Source: Roseomonas indoligenes
Lineage (GTDB): Bacteria > Pseudomonadota > Alphaproteobacteria > Acetobacterales > Acetobacteraceae
Reading direction: 5' to 3'
Length of the DNA: 64,000 nucleotides
Assembly: GCF_017813365.1 (NCBI RefSeq)
Contig: NZ_JAGIZA010000020.1
Span: forward strand, 1-64,000
Shown here: piece by piece, positions 48,734-57,965 of the stretch
How the letters are laid out: the number at the start of each line of letters is the position of its first letter
How positions within the stretch are numbered: the stretch's first letter is position 1
The notes under the pieces: model-generated
Databases searched by the model: none
What the model was told of the DNA's origin: nothing
The model's input: the letters and a program-made list of their open reading frames with translations, nothing else
Translations under genes and position numbers: made by a program

Positions 48734-51075
48734 TGGACGGCGCCGCGCCCGCCGAGGGCTGGATCGGCACGCGCCTCCTCCGCAAGGAGGATGCGCGCTT
48801 CCTCGCCGGCAAGGGCCAGTTCCTCGCCGATATCCGCATGGCCGGGATGGAGGATGTCTGCTTCGTCCGCAGCCCCGTGGCGCATGGCCGGCTGAACGGG
48901 ATCACGAAGCCGAAGGGCGCCGTGTTCGCCGCTGGGGACCTGCCGCCCTTCCAGCCCCTGCCCGCCGGGCCGGACCTGCCCAGCTACCGCACCGTTCCCT
49001 ATCCACCGCTGGCGACCGATATGGTCCGCTTCGTCGGCCAGCCCGTCGCTGCCTGTCTCGCGCCCACGCGCGCGGCGGCGGAGGACCTGGCCGGGCTGGT
49101 GGAGCTGGACATTGCAGAGCTGCCCGCGGTGGTGGATGCGCGCGCGGCCATGCGCCCTGGCAGCCCCCTGGTGCATGAGGGCTGGCCGGACAACGCCTTC
49201 ATCACCAGCGGCGCCCATGGCGGCGAGTTCGACGCCCAGCGTGCCGCCGCGACCGTCAGCATCCGCCGAGACCTGCGGATGAACCGGCAGGCCGTGGTGC
49301 CGCTGGAGCCGCGCGGGGTGCTCGCCTACTGGGACCACCGGCTGGACGAGCTGGTCGTCTACCTCTCCAGTCAGGCGCCGCACGTCATGCGGATTGGGCT
49401 GGCGCAGGTGCTCGGCCTGTCGGAGCACCGGCTGCATATCATCGCGCCCGATGTGGGCGGCGGCTTCGGCGCCAAGAACCGGCTGATGCCGGAGGAGATC
49501 GTGGTCTGCGCCCTCGCGCTCCAGCGCGGCACGCCCGTGCGCTGGCTGGAGGACCGGCGGGAGAGCTTCCTCTCCGCCCCCCAGGCGCGCGGGCACGTCT
49601 ATGACCTGACGCTGCACGCGGACGCCGATGGCAACCTCCTCGCGCTGGAAGGCGAGGTGCTGATCGACGCGGGCGCCTACGCCCTCTGGCCCACCGGCGC
49701 CTTCGCGGAGGCGAGCATGGCCGTGCGCAACCTCACCGGCCCCTACCGCATCCCCGCCATCCGGCTGCGGAACGCGACGGTGGCCACCAACAAGCCGCCT
49801 ATGGGCGCCTATCGCGGCGTGGCCCGCCCCGGTGCCTGCTTCGCGATCGAGCGGATGATCGACGAGGTGGCGCGGGCGCTGGGGATGGAGCCCGCGGAAC
49901 TGCGCCGCAGCAACCTGCTGACGCCGGAGGAGCTGCCCTACCGCACCGCCGGCGGCATGCGGCTGGACAATGGTGACTACCCCCGCGCGCTGGAGACGGC
50001 GCGGGAGATGATCGGGCTGGACGCCGTCCGCGCCCGCCAAGCCGCCGGGGAGCCGGATGGCCGCCGCGTCGGCATCGGCTTTGCCCTCTACGCCGAGCAG
50101 AGCGGGCACGGGCTGAAGGAATGGGCCCGCCGCGGGGCGCGCGTGCTGCCGGCCTACGACACCAGCACGGTGCGGCTGATGCCGGACGGCTCCGCCCAGG
50201 TGCTGGTCGGCATCCAGAGCCACGGCCAGGGGCTGGAGACCACCCTGGCGCAGATGGCCGCCACCGCCCTGCAGCTGCACCCCGACCGCATCGCCATCCG
50301 CCACGGCGACACCGCCGTCAGCCCCTTCGGCTTCGGCACCTTCGCCTCCCGCAGCACCATCTTCGCGGGCGGCGCCGCCGTGCGCGCCTGCCGCGTGTTG
50401 GCGGAGCGGCTGAGGATCATCGGCGCGCACCTGCTGCAGGCCGATCCCGCCGCTGTGGTGCTGGCTGATGGCGAGGTGCGCCACGGCAGCGCCGCCGTCT
50501 CCTACGCCGAGATCAGCCGGGCCGCCCATGTACGGCAGGAGCTGCTACCCGCCGGCATGGACCCGGTGCTGGAGGCCACCGCTACCTATGAGCCGCCGGA
50601 GAGCGAGGGCACCTTCTCCTACTCCTGCCACGCCGCCTTGGTGGCGGCGGACCCGCTGACGGGCGCGACCGAGGTGTTGGACTACGTCGTGGCCGAGGAT
50701 TGCGGGACCATGGTCAACCCGATGATTGTGGACGGGCAGGTCTATGGCGGCGTGGTGCAGGGCATCGGCACCGCGCTGTTCGAGGAGATCCCCTTCGACG
50801 AGGGAGGGCAGCCGCTGGCCACCACCTTCGCCGACTACCACATGCCCTGCGCCTCCGAGATGCCGCGCATCCGCATCGCGCACCTCGTGACGCCCTCCAC
50901 AATCACGGAGTTCGGCGTGAAGGGCATGGGGGAGGGAGGGGCGATCGCCCCGCCGGCCGCCATCGCCAACGCCCTGGCCGATGCCTTCAAAGCGGAGGGC
51001 GCGGAGTTCAACGAGACGCCGTGCAGCCCGCGCCGCGTCACGGCGGCGCTGGACGCCGCGGGAGTGGCGCCATGA
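48733..51075 (+). CDS. Molybdopterin-binding large subunit, xanthine dehydrogenase/CoxL family
   Basis: The 780-residue protein begins IGTRLLRKEDARFLAGKGQF, the usual N terminus, then VVPLEPRGVLAYWDHRLDEL, the cofactor loop DVGGGFGAKNRLMPEEIVVC, MGAYRGVARPGACFAIERMI in the active-site region, and KGMGEGGAIAPPAAIANALA with the base Glu. It hydroxylates an aldehyde or heterocycle. FAD and 2Fe-2S subunits follow with ATGA overlaps, giving the order L-M-S. It lacks the AYxCSFR selenium-copper loop of true CO dehydrogenase, so CO is not the substrate. Confidence 0.92.
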   Translation: MDGAAPAEGWIGTRLLRKEDARFLAGKGQFLADIRMAGMEDVCFVRSPVAHGRLNGITKPKGAVFAAGDLPPFQPLPAGPDLPSYRTVPYPPLATDMVRFVGQPVAACLAPTRAAAEDLAGLVELDIAELPAVVDARAAMRPGSPLVHEGWPDNAFITSGAHGGEFDAQRAAATVSIRRDLRMNRQAVVPLEPRGVLAYWDHRLDELVVYLSSQAPHVMRIGLAQVLGLSEHRLHIIAPDVGGGFGAKNRLMPEEIVVCALALQRGTPVRWLEDRRESFLSAPQARGHVYDLTLHADADGNLLALEGEVLIDAGAYALWPTGAFAEASMAVRNLTGPYRIPAIRLRNATVATNKPPMGAYRGVARPGACFAIERMIDEVARALGMEPAELRRSNLLTPEELPYRTAGGMRLDNGDYPRALETAREMIGLDAVRARQAAGEPDGRRVGIGFALYAEQSGHGLKEWARRGARVLPAYDTSTVRLMPDGSAQVLVGIQSHGQGLETTLAQMAATALQLHPDRIAIRHGDTAVSPFGFGTFASRSTIFAGGAAVRACRVLAERLRIIGAHLLQADPAAVVLADGEVRHGSAAVSYAEISRAAHVRQELLPAGMDPVLEATATYEPPESEGTFSYSCHAALVAADPLTGATEVLDYVVAEDCGTMVNPMIVDGQVYGGVVQGIGTALFEEIPFDEGGQPLATTFADYHMPCASEMPRIRIAHLVTPSTITEFGVKGMGEGGAIAPPAAIANALADAFKAEGAEFNETPCSPRRVTAALDAAGVAP

Positions 51076-51833
51076 AGCCCTCCGCCGTCACCTGGAACCG
51101 GGCGGAGAGCCTAGAGGCCGCCGCCACCATCCTGCAAGACGACGTCTCCGCCATGCCGCTGGCGGGCGGGCAGTCCCTCGTCGTCATGCTCGGCCTGCGC
51201 GTCACCGCGGCGGAGCGGCTGGTGGGAATCGCCCACCTGCCGGAACTGGCCGGCGTCTCGGAAGACGGCGCCGTGCTGCGGATCGGCGCGGGCGTGACCC
51301 ATGCCGCGATCGAGGACGGACGCATCCCCGACGCTACGGACGGGCTGCTGGCCCGTGTCGCCTCCGGCATCGCCTACCGCGCCGTCCGTAACCTCGGCAC
51401 GATCGGCGGCTCCCTTGCGCTTAGCGATCCGGCGGCGGACTGGCCAGTGGCGCTGCTGGCGCTGGAGGCGACGGTCGTCACCACCGCGCGCCGCATCGCC
51501 ATCGGCGAGTTCCTGCAGGGCGCCTACGCCACGGCGCTGGAGACGGGCGAGCTGATCCGCGCCGTGGAGATCCCGCGCTTCACCCCCGGCACGCGCTGGG
51601 GTGCGTACAAGGTTGCGCGCAAGGCCGGCGCCTTCGCGGACAGCCTTTGCGTCGTCGTGCAACGCCCGGGCGCCGCGCCGCGCATCGCCCTCGGCGCCAC
51701 CGCCCACGGCGCGGTGCTGCTGGCCGCCGGCACGGCGGAGGCCATCGCGGCGGCCGATCTGGATGCGGATGTCTTCCGCCGCCGCTGCCATCTGGCATCC
51801 GTCACCCGCGCCCTGAAAGGGATGGAGGCATGA
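51072..51833 (+). CDS. FAD-binding medium subunit of the molybdenum hydroxylase
   Basis: The 253-residue protein has the CO dehydrogenase flavoprotein-type FAD motifs: MPLAGGQSLVVMLGLRV near the N terminus and RAVRNLGTIGGSLALSDPAA in the middle. The N-terminal motif binds the FAD pyrophosphate. It accepts electrons from the Fe-S subunit and passes them on. At 253 residues it is slightly short for the family (usually 270-290), and the C-terminal domain is reduced. It overlaps both neighbours by 4 bp. Confidence 0.9.
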   Translation: MKPSAVTWNRAESLEAAATILQDDVSAMPLAGGQSLVVMLGLRVTAAERLVGIAHLPELAGVSEDGAVLRIGAGVTHAAIEDGRIPDATDGLLARVASGIAYRAVRNLGTIGGSLALSDPAADWPVALLALEATVVTTARRIAIGEFLQGAYATALETGELIRAVEIPRFTPGTRWGAYKVARKAGAFADSLCVVVQRPGAAPRIALGATAHGAVLLAAGTAEAIAAADLDADVFRRRCHLASVTRALKGMEA

Positions 51834-52312
51834 GGCTCTCCCTGCACGTCAACGGCACGACGCGGGCGGTGGAGGCCGAGCCGCGCGACACGCTAGCCGA
51901 CACGCTGCGCGACGGCGCCGCCCTCACCGCGCTGCACCTGGGTTGTGAAGGGGGAAGCTGCGGCGCCTGCACCGTGCTGCTGGACGGCGAGCCCGTGCGG
52001 TCCTGCATCGTCCTCGCCGTCACCGTGGAAGGGCGGGAGGTCCGCACGCTGGAGGGCCTGGCCGGCGATTCCGTTACGGAGGCGCTGAAGCGCGCCTTCC
52101 ACGAGGAGCACGCGCTGCAATGCGGCTACTGCACCCCGGGGATGCTCGTCACCGCTCGCGACATCCTCCGCCGCTTCCCGGGCCCGGACGAGGCAATGAT
52201 CCGCCGCGAGCTGGCCGGGCAGATCTGCCGCTGCACCGGCTACATGGGCATCGTCGCGGCCATCCGCCGCGTGGGCGAGGCCCTGCAGGAGACATCCGGA
52301 GCCGGTGCGTGA
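51830..52312 (+). CDS. 2Fe-2S small subunit of the molybdenum hydroxylase
   Basis: The 160-residue protein contains LGCEGGSCGACTVLLDGEPV and SC for the first cluster and LQCGYCTPGMLVTARDILRR with QICRCTGYMGIVAAIRRVGE for the second. These sit at the usual spacing for xanthine dehydrogenase small subunits. The start at 51830 overlaps the FAD subunit stop (ATGA). It completes the L-M-S set. Confidence 0.93.
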   Translation: MRLSLHVNGTTRAVEAEPRDTLADTLRDGAALTALHLGCEGGSCGACTVLLDGEPVRSCIVLAVTVEGREVRTLEGLAGDSVTEALKRAFHEEHALQCGYCTPGMLVTARDILRRFPGPDEAMIRRELAGQICRCTGYMGIVAAIRRVGEALQETSGAGA

Positions 52313-52370
52313 CGACATGGGCCACAGACGCAAGCCAGCACCGCCGCCATTTTCCCGAAAGGTCACGTCC

Positions 52371-53402
52371 ATGCTGAACCGCAAGCAGTTCCTCCAGGGC
52401 GCGCTCGGCGCGCTGCTGGCACCCACCGTCAGCCGCACCGCGGCGGCCCAGACCACCGCCATCCGCTGCGTGCTGAATTGGTCGCTCGCCGGCGATACAG
52501 CGCCTTTCTTCCTGGCTGCCGACCGCGGCTACTTCGCCGAAGAGAAGCTGGAGGTCACGCTCGACACCTCCAACGGCTCGGGCGACGCCGTGACGCGCGT
52601 GGCCTCCGGCGCCTACCAGATGGGCGTGGCGGACGTGGCCACGCTGGTGGATTTCGCGGTGCGCCAGCCGCAGGTGGCGCCGCGCACGGTGATGATGCTC
52701 TTCGACCGCTCGCCCCAGGCGATCATGGCCATGAAGCGCAGCGGAATCACAAAACTGTCCGACCTGCCGGGCCACGTCATGGGCGTCGGCACCTCCGACG
52801 GCGCCTCCCGCCTTTTTCCCGCGCTGCTGCGCAAGAACGGGCTGGATATCAACCGGATCGAAAAGAAGTCCATCACGCCGCCGCTGCGCGAGCCCATGCT
52901 CATCACCGGCCAGGTGGACGCTGCCTGCGCCTACGACTTCACGAGCTGGTTCAATCTCAAGGCCCGCGGCGTAAAACGCGAGGACGTCAGCATCCTCTAC
53001 TACGCCGATAACGGCTTAGACCTCTACGGCAACTCCATCATCGCCGGCCGCCCCATCCTGGAGAGCAACCCGGAGGCCGTGCGCCGGTTCACCCGTGCCG
53101 CCGCGAAGGGCTGGCGCGACGCCATGGCCGAGCCCGCCGCCGCGGCCGCTGTGCTGAAGAAGAGGTCCGCCCTGATCGATATCGCCATCGAGACGGAGCG
53201 CGTAACCTGGATCCGCGACAACGAGGTCCGCACGCCCTACACCCTGCAGAACGGTATCGGCAGGATCGATCCCCAGCGGCTGCGCAGCGACATCGCTACC
53301 TTGGTGGGCGGCTTCGGCCTTTCCACCACGCCGGCGCTGGAGACGATCTACGACGACCGCTTCCTGCCGGACATCGCGGACCGGGTCATCCGCGCTGACT
53401 GA
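52371..53402 (+). CDS. NMT1/ThiY-like ABC-type substrate-binding protein
   Basis: The 343-residue protein has a Tat or Sec leader (MLNRKQFLQGALGALLAPTV, ending near AAAQ) and the NMT1 fold: CVLNWSLAGDTAPFFLAADR, GYFAEEKLEVTLDTSNGSGD and DVATLVDFAVRQPQVAPRT. Relatives bind pyrimidines, nitrate or sulfonates for ABC importers. No permease or ATPase follows, because an IS5 element is inserted 221 bp later. The AAAGG site supports ATG 52371; an upstream start at 52305 is unlikely. It is probably the receptor for the pathway substrate. Confidence 0.85.
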   Translation: MLNRKQFLQGALGALLAPTVSRTAAAQTTAIRCVLNWSLAGDTAPFFLAADRGYFAEEKLEVTLDTSNGSGDAVTRVASGAYQMGVADVATLVDFAVRQPQVAPRTVMMLFDRSPQAIMAMKRSGITKLSDLPGHVMGVGTSDGASRLFPALLRKNGLDINRIEKKSITPPLREPMLITGQVDAACAYDFTSWFNLKARGVKREDVSILYYADNGLDLYGNSIIAGRPILESNPEAVRRFTRAAAKGWRDAMAEPAAAAAVLKKRSALIDIAIETERVTWIRDNEVRTPYTLQNGIGRIDPQRLRSDIATLVGGFGLSTTPALETIYDDRFLPDIADRVIRAD

Positions 53403-53622
53403 GGTCCTTGGGCATATAAGCAGGTCCGACTGGATGCGGATGGTTTTCTGACTGGCTCGCGATCATCCGGGGCGTGATGTAGGCCCTCCCCGCTGGCGAT
53501 CGCTCCGCGTGCCGGCGGGAACTTTGGACGGCCGAAACCGGATGAAGGCGAGTCCACAGTGCGGGCGCCGCAGGAGAGGTGTGCGTTGCGGGAGCATTGA
53601 TCTGGACGTTCGAGTTCTGCGC

Positions 53623-54663
53623 GGCCTTGTTGCATATTCCTTGCAGGTAGGCCTGCATGAGCAAGGCAGTGGTACATGGTGAGCGTCCCAGGGCGCGCTA
53701 TCGGACCCGGAACTGGCGTGAGTACGACCGAGGGCTGATTGCCCGCGGCGACCTGACGGTGTGGATCTCGCCGGATCTGACCTGGCATGTGGAGGAGGGC
53801 ACGGGGCGGCGAGGTCGGCCCCGGGTCTTCACGGACGTGGCGATCCAGGCGGTGCTGACGCTGAAGGTGCTGTACCAGCTACCGCTCCGGGCAGCCCAGG
53901 GCATGGCGGGGGGCCTGATCCGGCTCGCCGGGCTGGACTGGAAGGTGCCCCATTACAGCACGCTCTCGCGGCGGCAGAAGGACCTGACGGTCACGATCCC
54001 CTATCGCGCCCGGGGCGGACCGCTGCACCTCATCATCGACAGCACTGGGTTGAAGGTGCTCGGCGAGGGCGAGTGGAAGGTCAGGAAGCACGGGGCGGAC
54101 AAGCGGCGGGTGTGGCGCAAGGTGCATTTGGTGATCGATGCCGACAGCCACGAGGTCAGGGCCGTCGAGATGACGGACCACCGGCACGGCGATGGCGAAA
54201 TCGTCCCGGGCTTGCTGGCGCAGTTGCCGAAGGCGGAGCAGATCGGCGTCATCAGCGGTGACGGCGCTTACGATACCCGCGGCGTCTACGAGGCCTCGGC
54301 CGCCCGCGATGCGGCTCTGGTCGTGCCGCCACGGCGCAATGGCAAGCCGTGGAAGGCGCGAACCGCCGGGGCGGCTGAGCGCAACGAGAGCCTGCGCGCC
54401 ATCAAACGCCTCGGGCGGCGGCTCTGGAAACGCTGGAGCGGGTACCACCGCCGCAGCCTGGCCGAGACCGCGATGTCTCGCCTCAAGCGCCTGGGCGAGC
54501 GCCTGTCTGCCCGCGATCCGGCTCGTCAGGTCGCCGAAGTGCAGATCCGCTGCGCGATCCTGAACACCTTCAACGCCCTCGGTATGCCCGACACCGTCGC
54601 TGTGGCCTGATCAAACCGTCAAAGACCGAGCCACGTCCGCGAGTTGAATTCTGCAACAGCGCC
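53623..54663 (+). mobile_element. IS5-family insertion sequence, about 1.04 kb
   Basis: The element is bracketed by imperfect inverted repeats: GGCCTTGTTGCATATTCC at 53623-53640 and, as the complement of 54646-54663, GGCGCTGTTGCAGAATTC. Both share GGC then TGTTGCA, as in many IS5-group ends. No clear target duplication was found (GCGC on the left, CAGC on the right). It lies between the NMT1-type binding protein and the family-5 binding protein, so it may have separated one operon. A dead relative is at 23811. Confidence 0.75.
53657..54610 (+). CDS. IS5-family transposase
   Basis: The 317-residue protein has an N-terminal part RTRNWREYDRGLIARGDLTV, then the DDE core: LHLIIDSTGLKVLGEGEWKV with the first Asp, IGVISGDGAYDTRGVYEASA with the second, and HRRSLAETAMSRLKRLGERL with the Glu. 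No frameshift or stop is present, so it could be active. It carries out cut-and-paste transposition of its own element. Its sequence explains the relic at 23811-24636. Confidence 0.93.
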   Translation: MSKAVVHGERPRARYRTRNWREYDRGLIARGDLTVWISPDLTWHVEEGTGRRGRPRVFTDVAIQAVLTLKVLYQLPLRAAQGMAGGLIRLAGLDWKVPHYSTLSRRQKDLTVTIPYRARGGPLHLIIDSTGLKVLGEGEWKVRKHGADKRRVWRKVHLVIDADSHEVRAVEMTDHRHGDGEIVPGLLAQLPKAEQIGVISGDGAYDTRGVYEASAARDAALVVPPRRNGKPWKARTAGAAERNESLRAIKRLGRRLWKRWSGYHRRSLAETAMSRLKRLGERLSARDPARQVAEVQIRCAILNTFNALGMPDTVAVA

Positions 54664-54748
54664 CAGCGGGACGGTAGCTGGGGGTGAAATGCCGATTGCG
54701 GCATCCGTCTTGCAGCACCGCCGTCGAGTTATCGTGAAAGGTCCGGAT

Positions 54749-56335
54749 ATGAACATGTCCCGCCGCTGCGTTTTCGGCATTGGCGCCGCCCTTGCCCTGG
54801 CGCGTCCCGCCCTCTCCCAGGGTGCGGCCGCGCGCACGCTGCGCTTCGTGCCGCAGGCCAACCTGGCGAATTTCGACCCGATCTGGGGTACGCAGTTCGT
54901 CGTCCGCAACGCCGCGGCGCTCGTCTGGGACACGCTCTTCGGCGTCGACACGAATCTCATGCCGCAGCACCAGATGCTGGAGGCGCACGAGGTCTCCCCG
55001 GATGGCCTGACCTGGAGCTTCCGCCTGCGGCCAGGCCTGCGCTTCCACGACGACACGCCCGTGCTGGCGAAGGACTGCGTGGCCAGCCTCGCCCGCTGGT
55101 CCGCGCGCGACCCGATGGGGCAGATGGTGCGGGCCATCCAGCAGGAGCTCGTCGCCGTCGATGACCGCAGCTTCCGCTGGGTGCTGCGCCGGCCCTACCC
55201 GAAGCTGCCGCTCGCGCTCGGCAAGACCAACGGCCCCTGCGCCTTCATCATGCCGGAGCGGATCGCGAGCACCGATCCCTTCCAGCAGATCACCGAGTAT
55301 GTCGGCTCCGGCCCCATGCGCTTCCTGCGCGGCGAGTGGGTGCCCGGCGCGAAGGCGGTGTTCGAGCGCTTCCCCGGCTATGTCCCGCGCGACGAGCCCG
55401 CCGCCTGGCTGGCCGGGGGCAAGCGCATGGCGGTGGACCGCGTCGAGTGGACCATCATGGCCGATCCCGCGACGGCCGCCGCCGCGCTGCAGAACGGCGA
55501 GGTGGACTGGTGGGAGAACCCGATCGCGGACCTCGTCCCGCTGCTCCGCCGCAACCGGCAGGTGGTGGTGGACATCGCGGATCCGCTCGGCAACATCGGC
55601 GCGCTGCGGATGAACTGCCTGCATCCGCCCTTCAACGACGCGCGCGTGCGCCGCGCCCTGCTGATGGCGATGGACCAGGAGGACTACATGCGCGCGCTGG
55701 TCGGCGACGACACGGGCATGTGGAAGCGCCTGCCGAGCTTCTTCACGCCGGGCACACCGCTCTACACCGAGGCCGGGGGCGAGATCCTCAAGGGCCCGCG
55801 CCGGATCGAGGAGGCGCGCCGGCTCGTCGCCGCCTCCGGCTACGACGGCGCGCCGATCGTCATGCTGGTCGCGCAGGACGTGGCCATCGTGAAGACGCAG
55901 GGCGACGTCACCGCCGACCTCCTCGGCAAGATCGGGATCAAGGTGGATTACGTGGCCACCGACTGGGGCACGGTCGGCACGCGCCGCGCGAGCAAGGAGC
56001 CGCCGTCGCGCGGCGGCTGGAACATCTTCTTCTCCTGGTTCGGCGGCGCGGACTGCGCGACACCGGCCAGCTACACCGCGCTCCGCGCCAACGGCGAGGG
56101 CGCCTGGTTCGGCTGGCCCAGCAGCGAGGCCGTGGAGGCCGGGCGCGACGCTTGGTTCGCCGCCGCCGACCCGGCGGCCGAGAAGGCGGCGATGGACCGC
56201 GTCAACACGGCCGCCATGAGCGACGTGCCCTTCGCGCCCACGGGGTTCTTCCTCGCCCATCAGGCGTGGCGGCGGAACGTGTCGGGGGTGCAGAAGGCGC
56301 CGCTGCCCTTGTTCTGGGGTGTCTCGAAGGGCTGA
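54749..56335 (+). CDS. Family-5 (peptide/nickel-type) ABC substrate-binding protein
   Basis: The 528-residue protein has a leader MNMSRRCVFGIGAALALARP and the SBP_bac_5 landmarks: FVPQANLANFDPIWGTQFVV, WSFRLRPGLRFHDDTPVLAK, GSGPMRFLRGEWVPGAKAV and NCLHPPFNDARVRRALLMAM. It binds a peptide or other small ligand in the periplasm. No cognate permease or ATPase is in the window. AAAGG precedes ATG 54749. It starts 85 bp after the IS5 right end, so its promoter may be supplied or disrupted by that element. The amidase follows after 120 bp. Confidence 0.88.
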   Translation: MNMSRRCVFGIGAALALARPALSQGAAARTLRFVPQANLANFDPIWGTQFVVRNAAALVWDTLFGVDTNLMPQHQMLEAHEVSPDGLTWSFRLRPGLRFHDDTPVLAKDCVASLARWSARDPMGQMVRAIQQELVAVDDRSFRWVLRRPYPKLPLALGKTNGPCAFIMPERIASTDPFQQITEYVGSGPMRFLRGEWVPGAKAVFERFPGYVPRDEPAAWLAGGKRMAVDRVEWTIMADPATAAAALQNGEVDWWENPIADLVPLLRRNRQVVVDIADPLGNIGALRMNCLHPPFNDARVRRALLMAMDQEDYMRALVGDDTGMWKRLPSFFTPGTPLYTEAGGEILKGPRRIEEARRLVAASGYDGAPIVMLVAQDVAIVKTQGDVTADLLGKIGIKVDYVATDWGTVGTRRASKEPPSRGGWNIFFSWFGGADCATPASYTALRANGEGAWFGWPSSEAVEAGRDAWFAAADPAAEKAAMDRVNTAAMSDVPFAPTGFFLAHQAWRRNVSGVQKAPLPLFWGVSKG

Positions 56336-56455
56336 TCCGCGCGGCGGCCGCGTGCTCCGCCGCCTTCCCGCATCCTGGCGGGAGGGGGCGGCGGCCTGGC
56401 TTGCCTTGCTGGCCTGCCCCCTGTTCCATCCCGACCCCCGAGGAGACCCGCTGCC

Positions 56456-57823
56456 ATGTCCGATCGCGGCAGGCCGACGCCCCGCCCTTTCTTCCCGGCC
56501 AGCGCCGGCTTCGCCGAAGGCCGCTCCACGCCCCGCGCCTTCCTGGAGGGCTGCCTGGAGGAGCTGGAGCGCTGGGAACCCGCCGTCGGCGCTTTCACCA
56601 ACACGGCGGTGAAGGAGGCGCGGCGCGCCGCCGATGAATCCGCCGGGCGCTGGAAGGCCGGCCGCCCCCGTTCCGCCATTGACGGCATGCCGGTGGGCGT
56701 GAAGGACATCATCGACACGGACGACATGCCGACCGGCAACGGATCGCCACTCTATGACGGCTACCGTCCGCGCTTCAGTGCCGCCAGCGCCCAGGCGCTG
56801 CGCGAGGCCGGGGCCGTCATCCTCGGCAAGACCGTGACGACGGAGTTCGCCTCCACCCAGCCGCGCGGCACCCGCAACCCCTGGGACCTCGCCCGCACCC
56901 CGGGCGGCAGCAGCAGCGGCTCGGCCGCCGCGGTCGCGGCGGGCATGGCCTCGGGCGCCCTCGGGACGCAGGTGGTCGGCTCCATCATCCGCCCCTCCGG
57001 CTTCTGCGGCGTGCACGGCTTCAAGCCGAGCTTCGGCGGCATCAACCGCGGCGGCAGCCTCGACTTCCTCAGCCAGAGCTGCACGGGCCCGATCGCCGCC
57101 AGCCTGGCGGATGCCTGGATCCTCGCCCGCGCCATCTCGGCCGAGGTGGGCGGCGACCCCGGCCATCCCGGCCTCGGTGGCCCGCTGCTGCCGCCGCCGC
57201 CGCGCGCCCCGCGCCGCCTGGGGCTGCTGCGGACCGCCGGCTGGGCGGTGGCGGGCGAGGGCGCCCGCGCGGCGCTGGAGGCCGCGGCGGCGGCGCTGGG
57301 CCGGGCCGGGGTGGAGGTGCTGCGGCCGGAGACCCACGGGCCGCTGGCCGCGCTGGAGGCGGCGGTGGCCGGGGCCCTGCCAGAGACGCAGCGCATGCTG
57401 GCCTGGGAATGGCGCTGGCCGCTAAACGCCTTCGTCGCGCGGGACCGCGAGGCCCTCAGCACGTCCACGCGCGACCGCGCGGAGGTGGCCCGGCGCATCA
57501 CGCGCGACGAATACGCCTCCCTCCTGCAGCGCCGCCGTCATGCGCGCGCGCTTCTCGCCGCGGTGATGACGGAATGCGACGCACTGATCGGCATCACCGC
57601 CCCCGGGGCGGCGCCGGTCGGCCTCGGGGCGACGGGTGACCCTGCCTGCGCGGCGGCAGGCTCCTACTTGGGAGGGCCAGTAGTCGCCCTGCCGCTGCTG
57701 TGGGATGAGGACCTGCCGCTCGGCCTCCAGCTCCTAGGTGCCGCGGGCGCGGACGAGGAACTCTTCGCGCATGCTGCATGGCTAGAGCGACAACTAGCAG
57801 TAGGAGCTGCCGGCAAGTCGTAA
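56456..57823 (+). CDS. Amidase, amidase-signature family
   Basis: The 455-residue protein shows the Ser-Ser-Lys triad context: Lys in GMPVGVKDIIDTDDMPTG, the Ser loop RTPGGSSSGSAAAVAAGMAS and LGTQVVGSIIRPSGFCGVHG with the nucleophile Ser, where the usual TGGS is VVGS. It hydrolyses an amide to acid and ammonia. GAGGAG lies before ATG 56456. Its position after two binding proteins fits uptake and deamidation of the same nitrogen compound. The Gly-to-Val changes before the nucleophile could alter specificity. Confidence 0.88.
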   Translation: MSDRGRPTPRPFFPASAGFAEGRSTPRAFLEGCLEELERWEPAVGAFTNTAVKEARRAADESAGRWKAGRPRSAIDGMPVGVKDIIDTDDMPTGNGSPLYDGYRPRFSAASAQALREAGAVILGKTVTTEFASTQPRGTRNPWDLARTPGGSSSGSAAAVAAGMASGALGTQVVGSIIRPSGFCGVHGFKPSFGGINRGGSLDFLSQSCTGPIAASLADAWILARAISAEVGGDPGHPGLGGPLLPPPPRAPRRLGLLRTAGWAVAGEGARAALEAAAAALGRAGVEVLRPETHGPLAALEAAVAGALPETQRMLAWEWRWPLNAFVARDREALSTSTRDRAEVARRITRDEYASLLQRRRHARALLAAVMTECDALIGITAPGAAPVGLGATGDPACAAAGSYLGGPVVALPLLWDEDLPLGLQLLGAAGADEELFAHAAWLERQLAVGAAGKS

Positions 57824-57965
57824 TGAGGCTCCGGCCCAGACTTGTTGCCGCGGCAGCCTGCGGGCGCGGGGAAGTTTGACACCGGCTTCGTTGGATAGCG
57901 TTGAAGCAGAGGAAGACGGGAAACAGGAGTAGCCCTTATTCGTCTGCACAGGACGGGCTATCAGC

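Noticed and set aside
48733-52312. Identification as aerobic CO dehydrogenase (coxLMS)
   Set aside because: Subunit order L-M-S differs from the usual cox M-S-L order and the AYxCSFR copper-selenium loop is absent, so only a general xanthine-dehydrogenase-family call is justified.
53619-54667. Target-site duplications flanking the IS5 element
   Set aside because: The four bases next to each inverted repeat (GCGC and CAGC) differ, so no duplication can be claimed.
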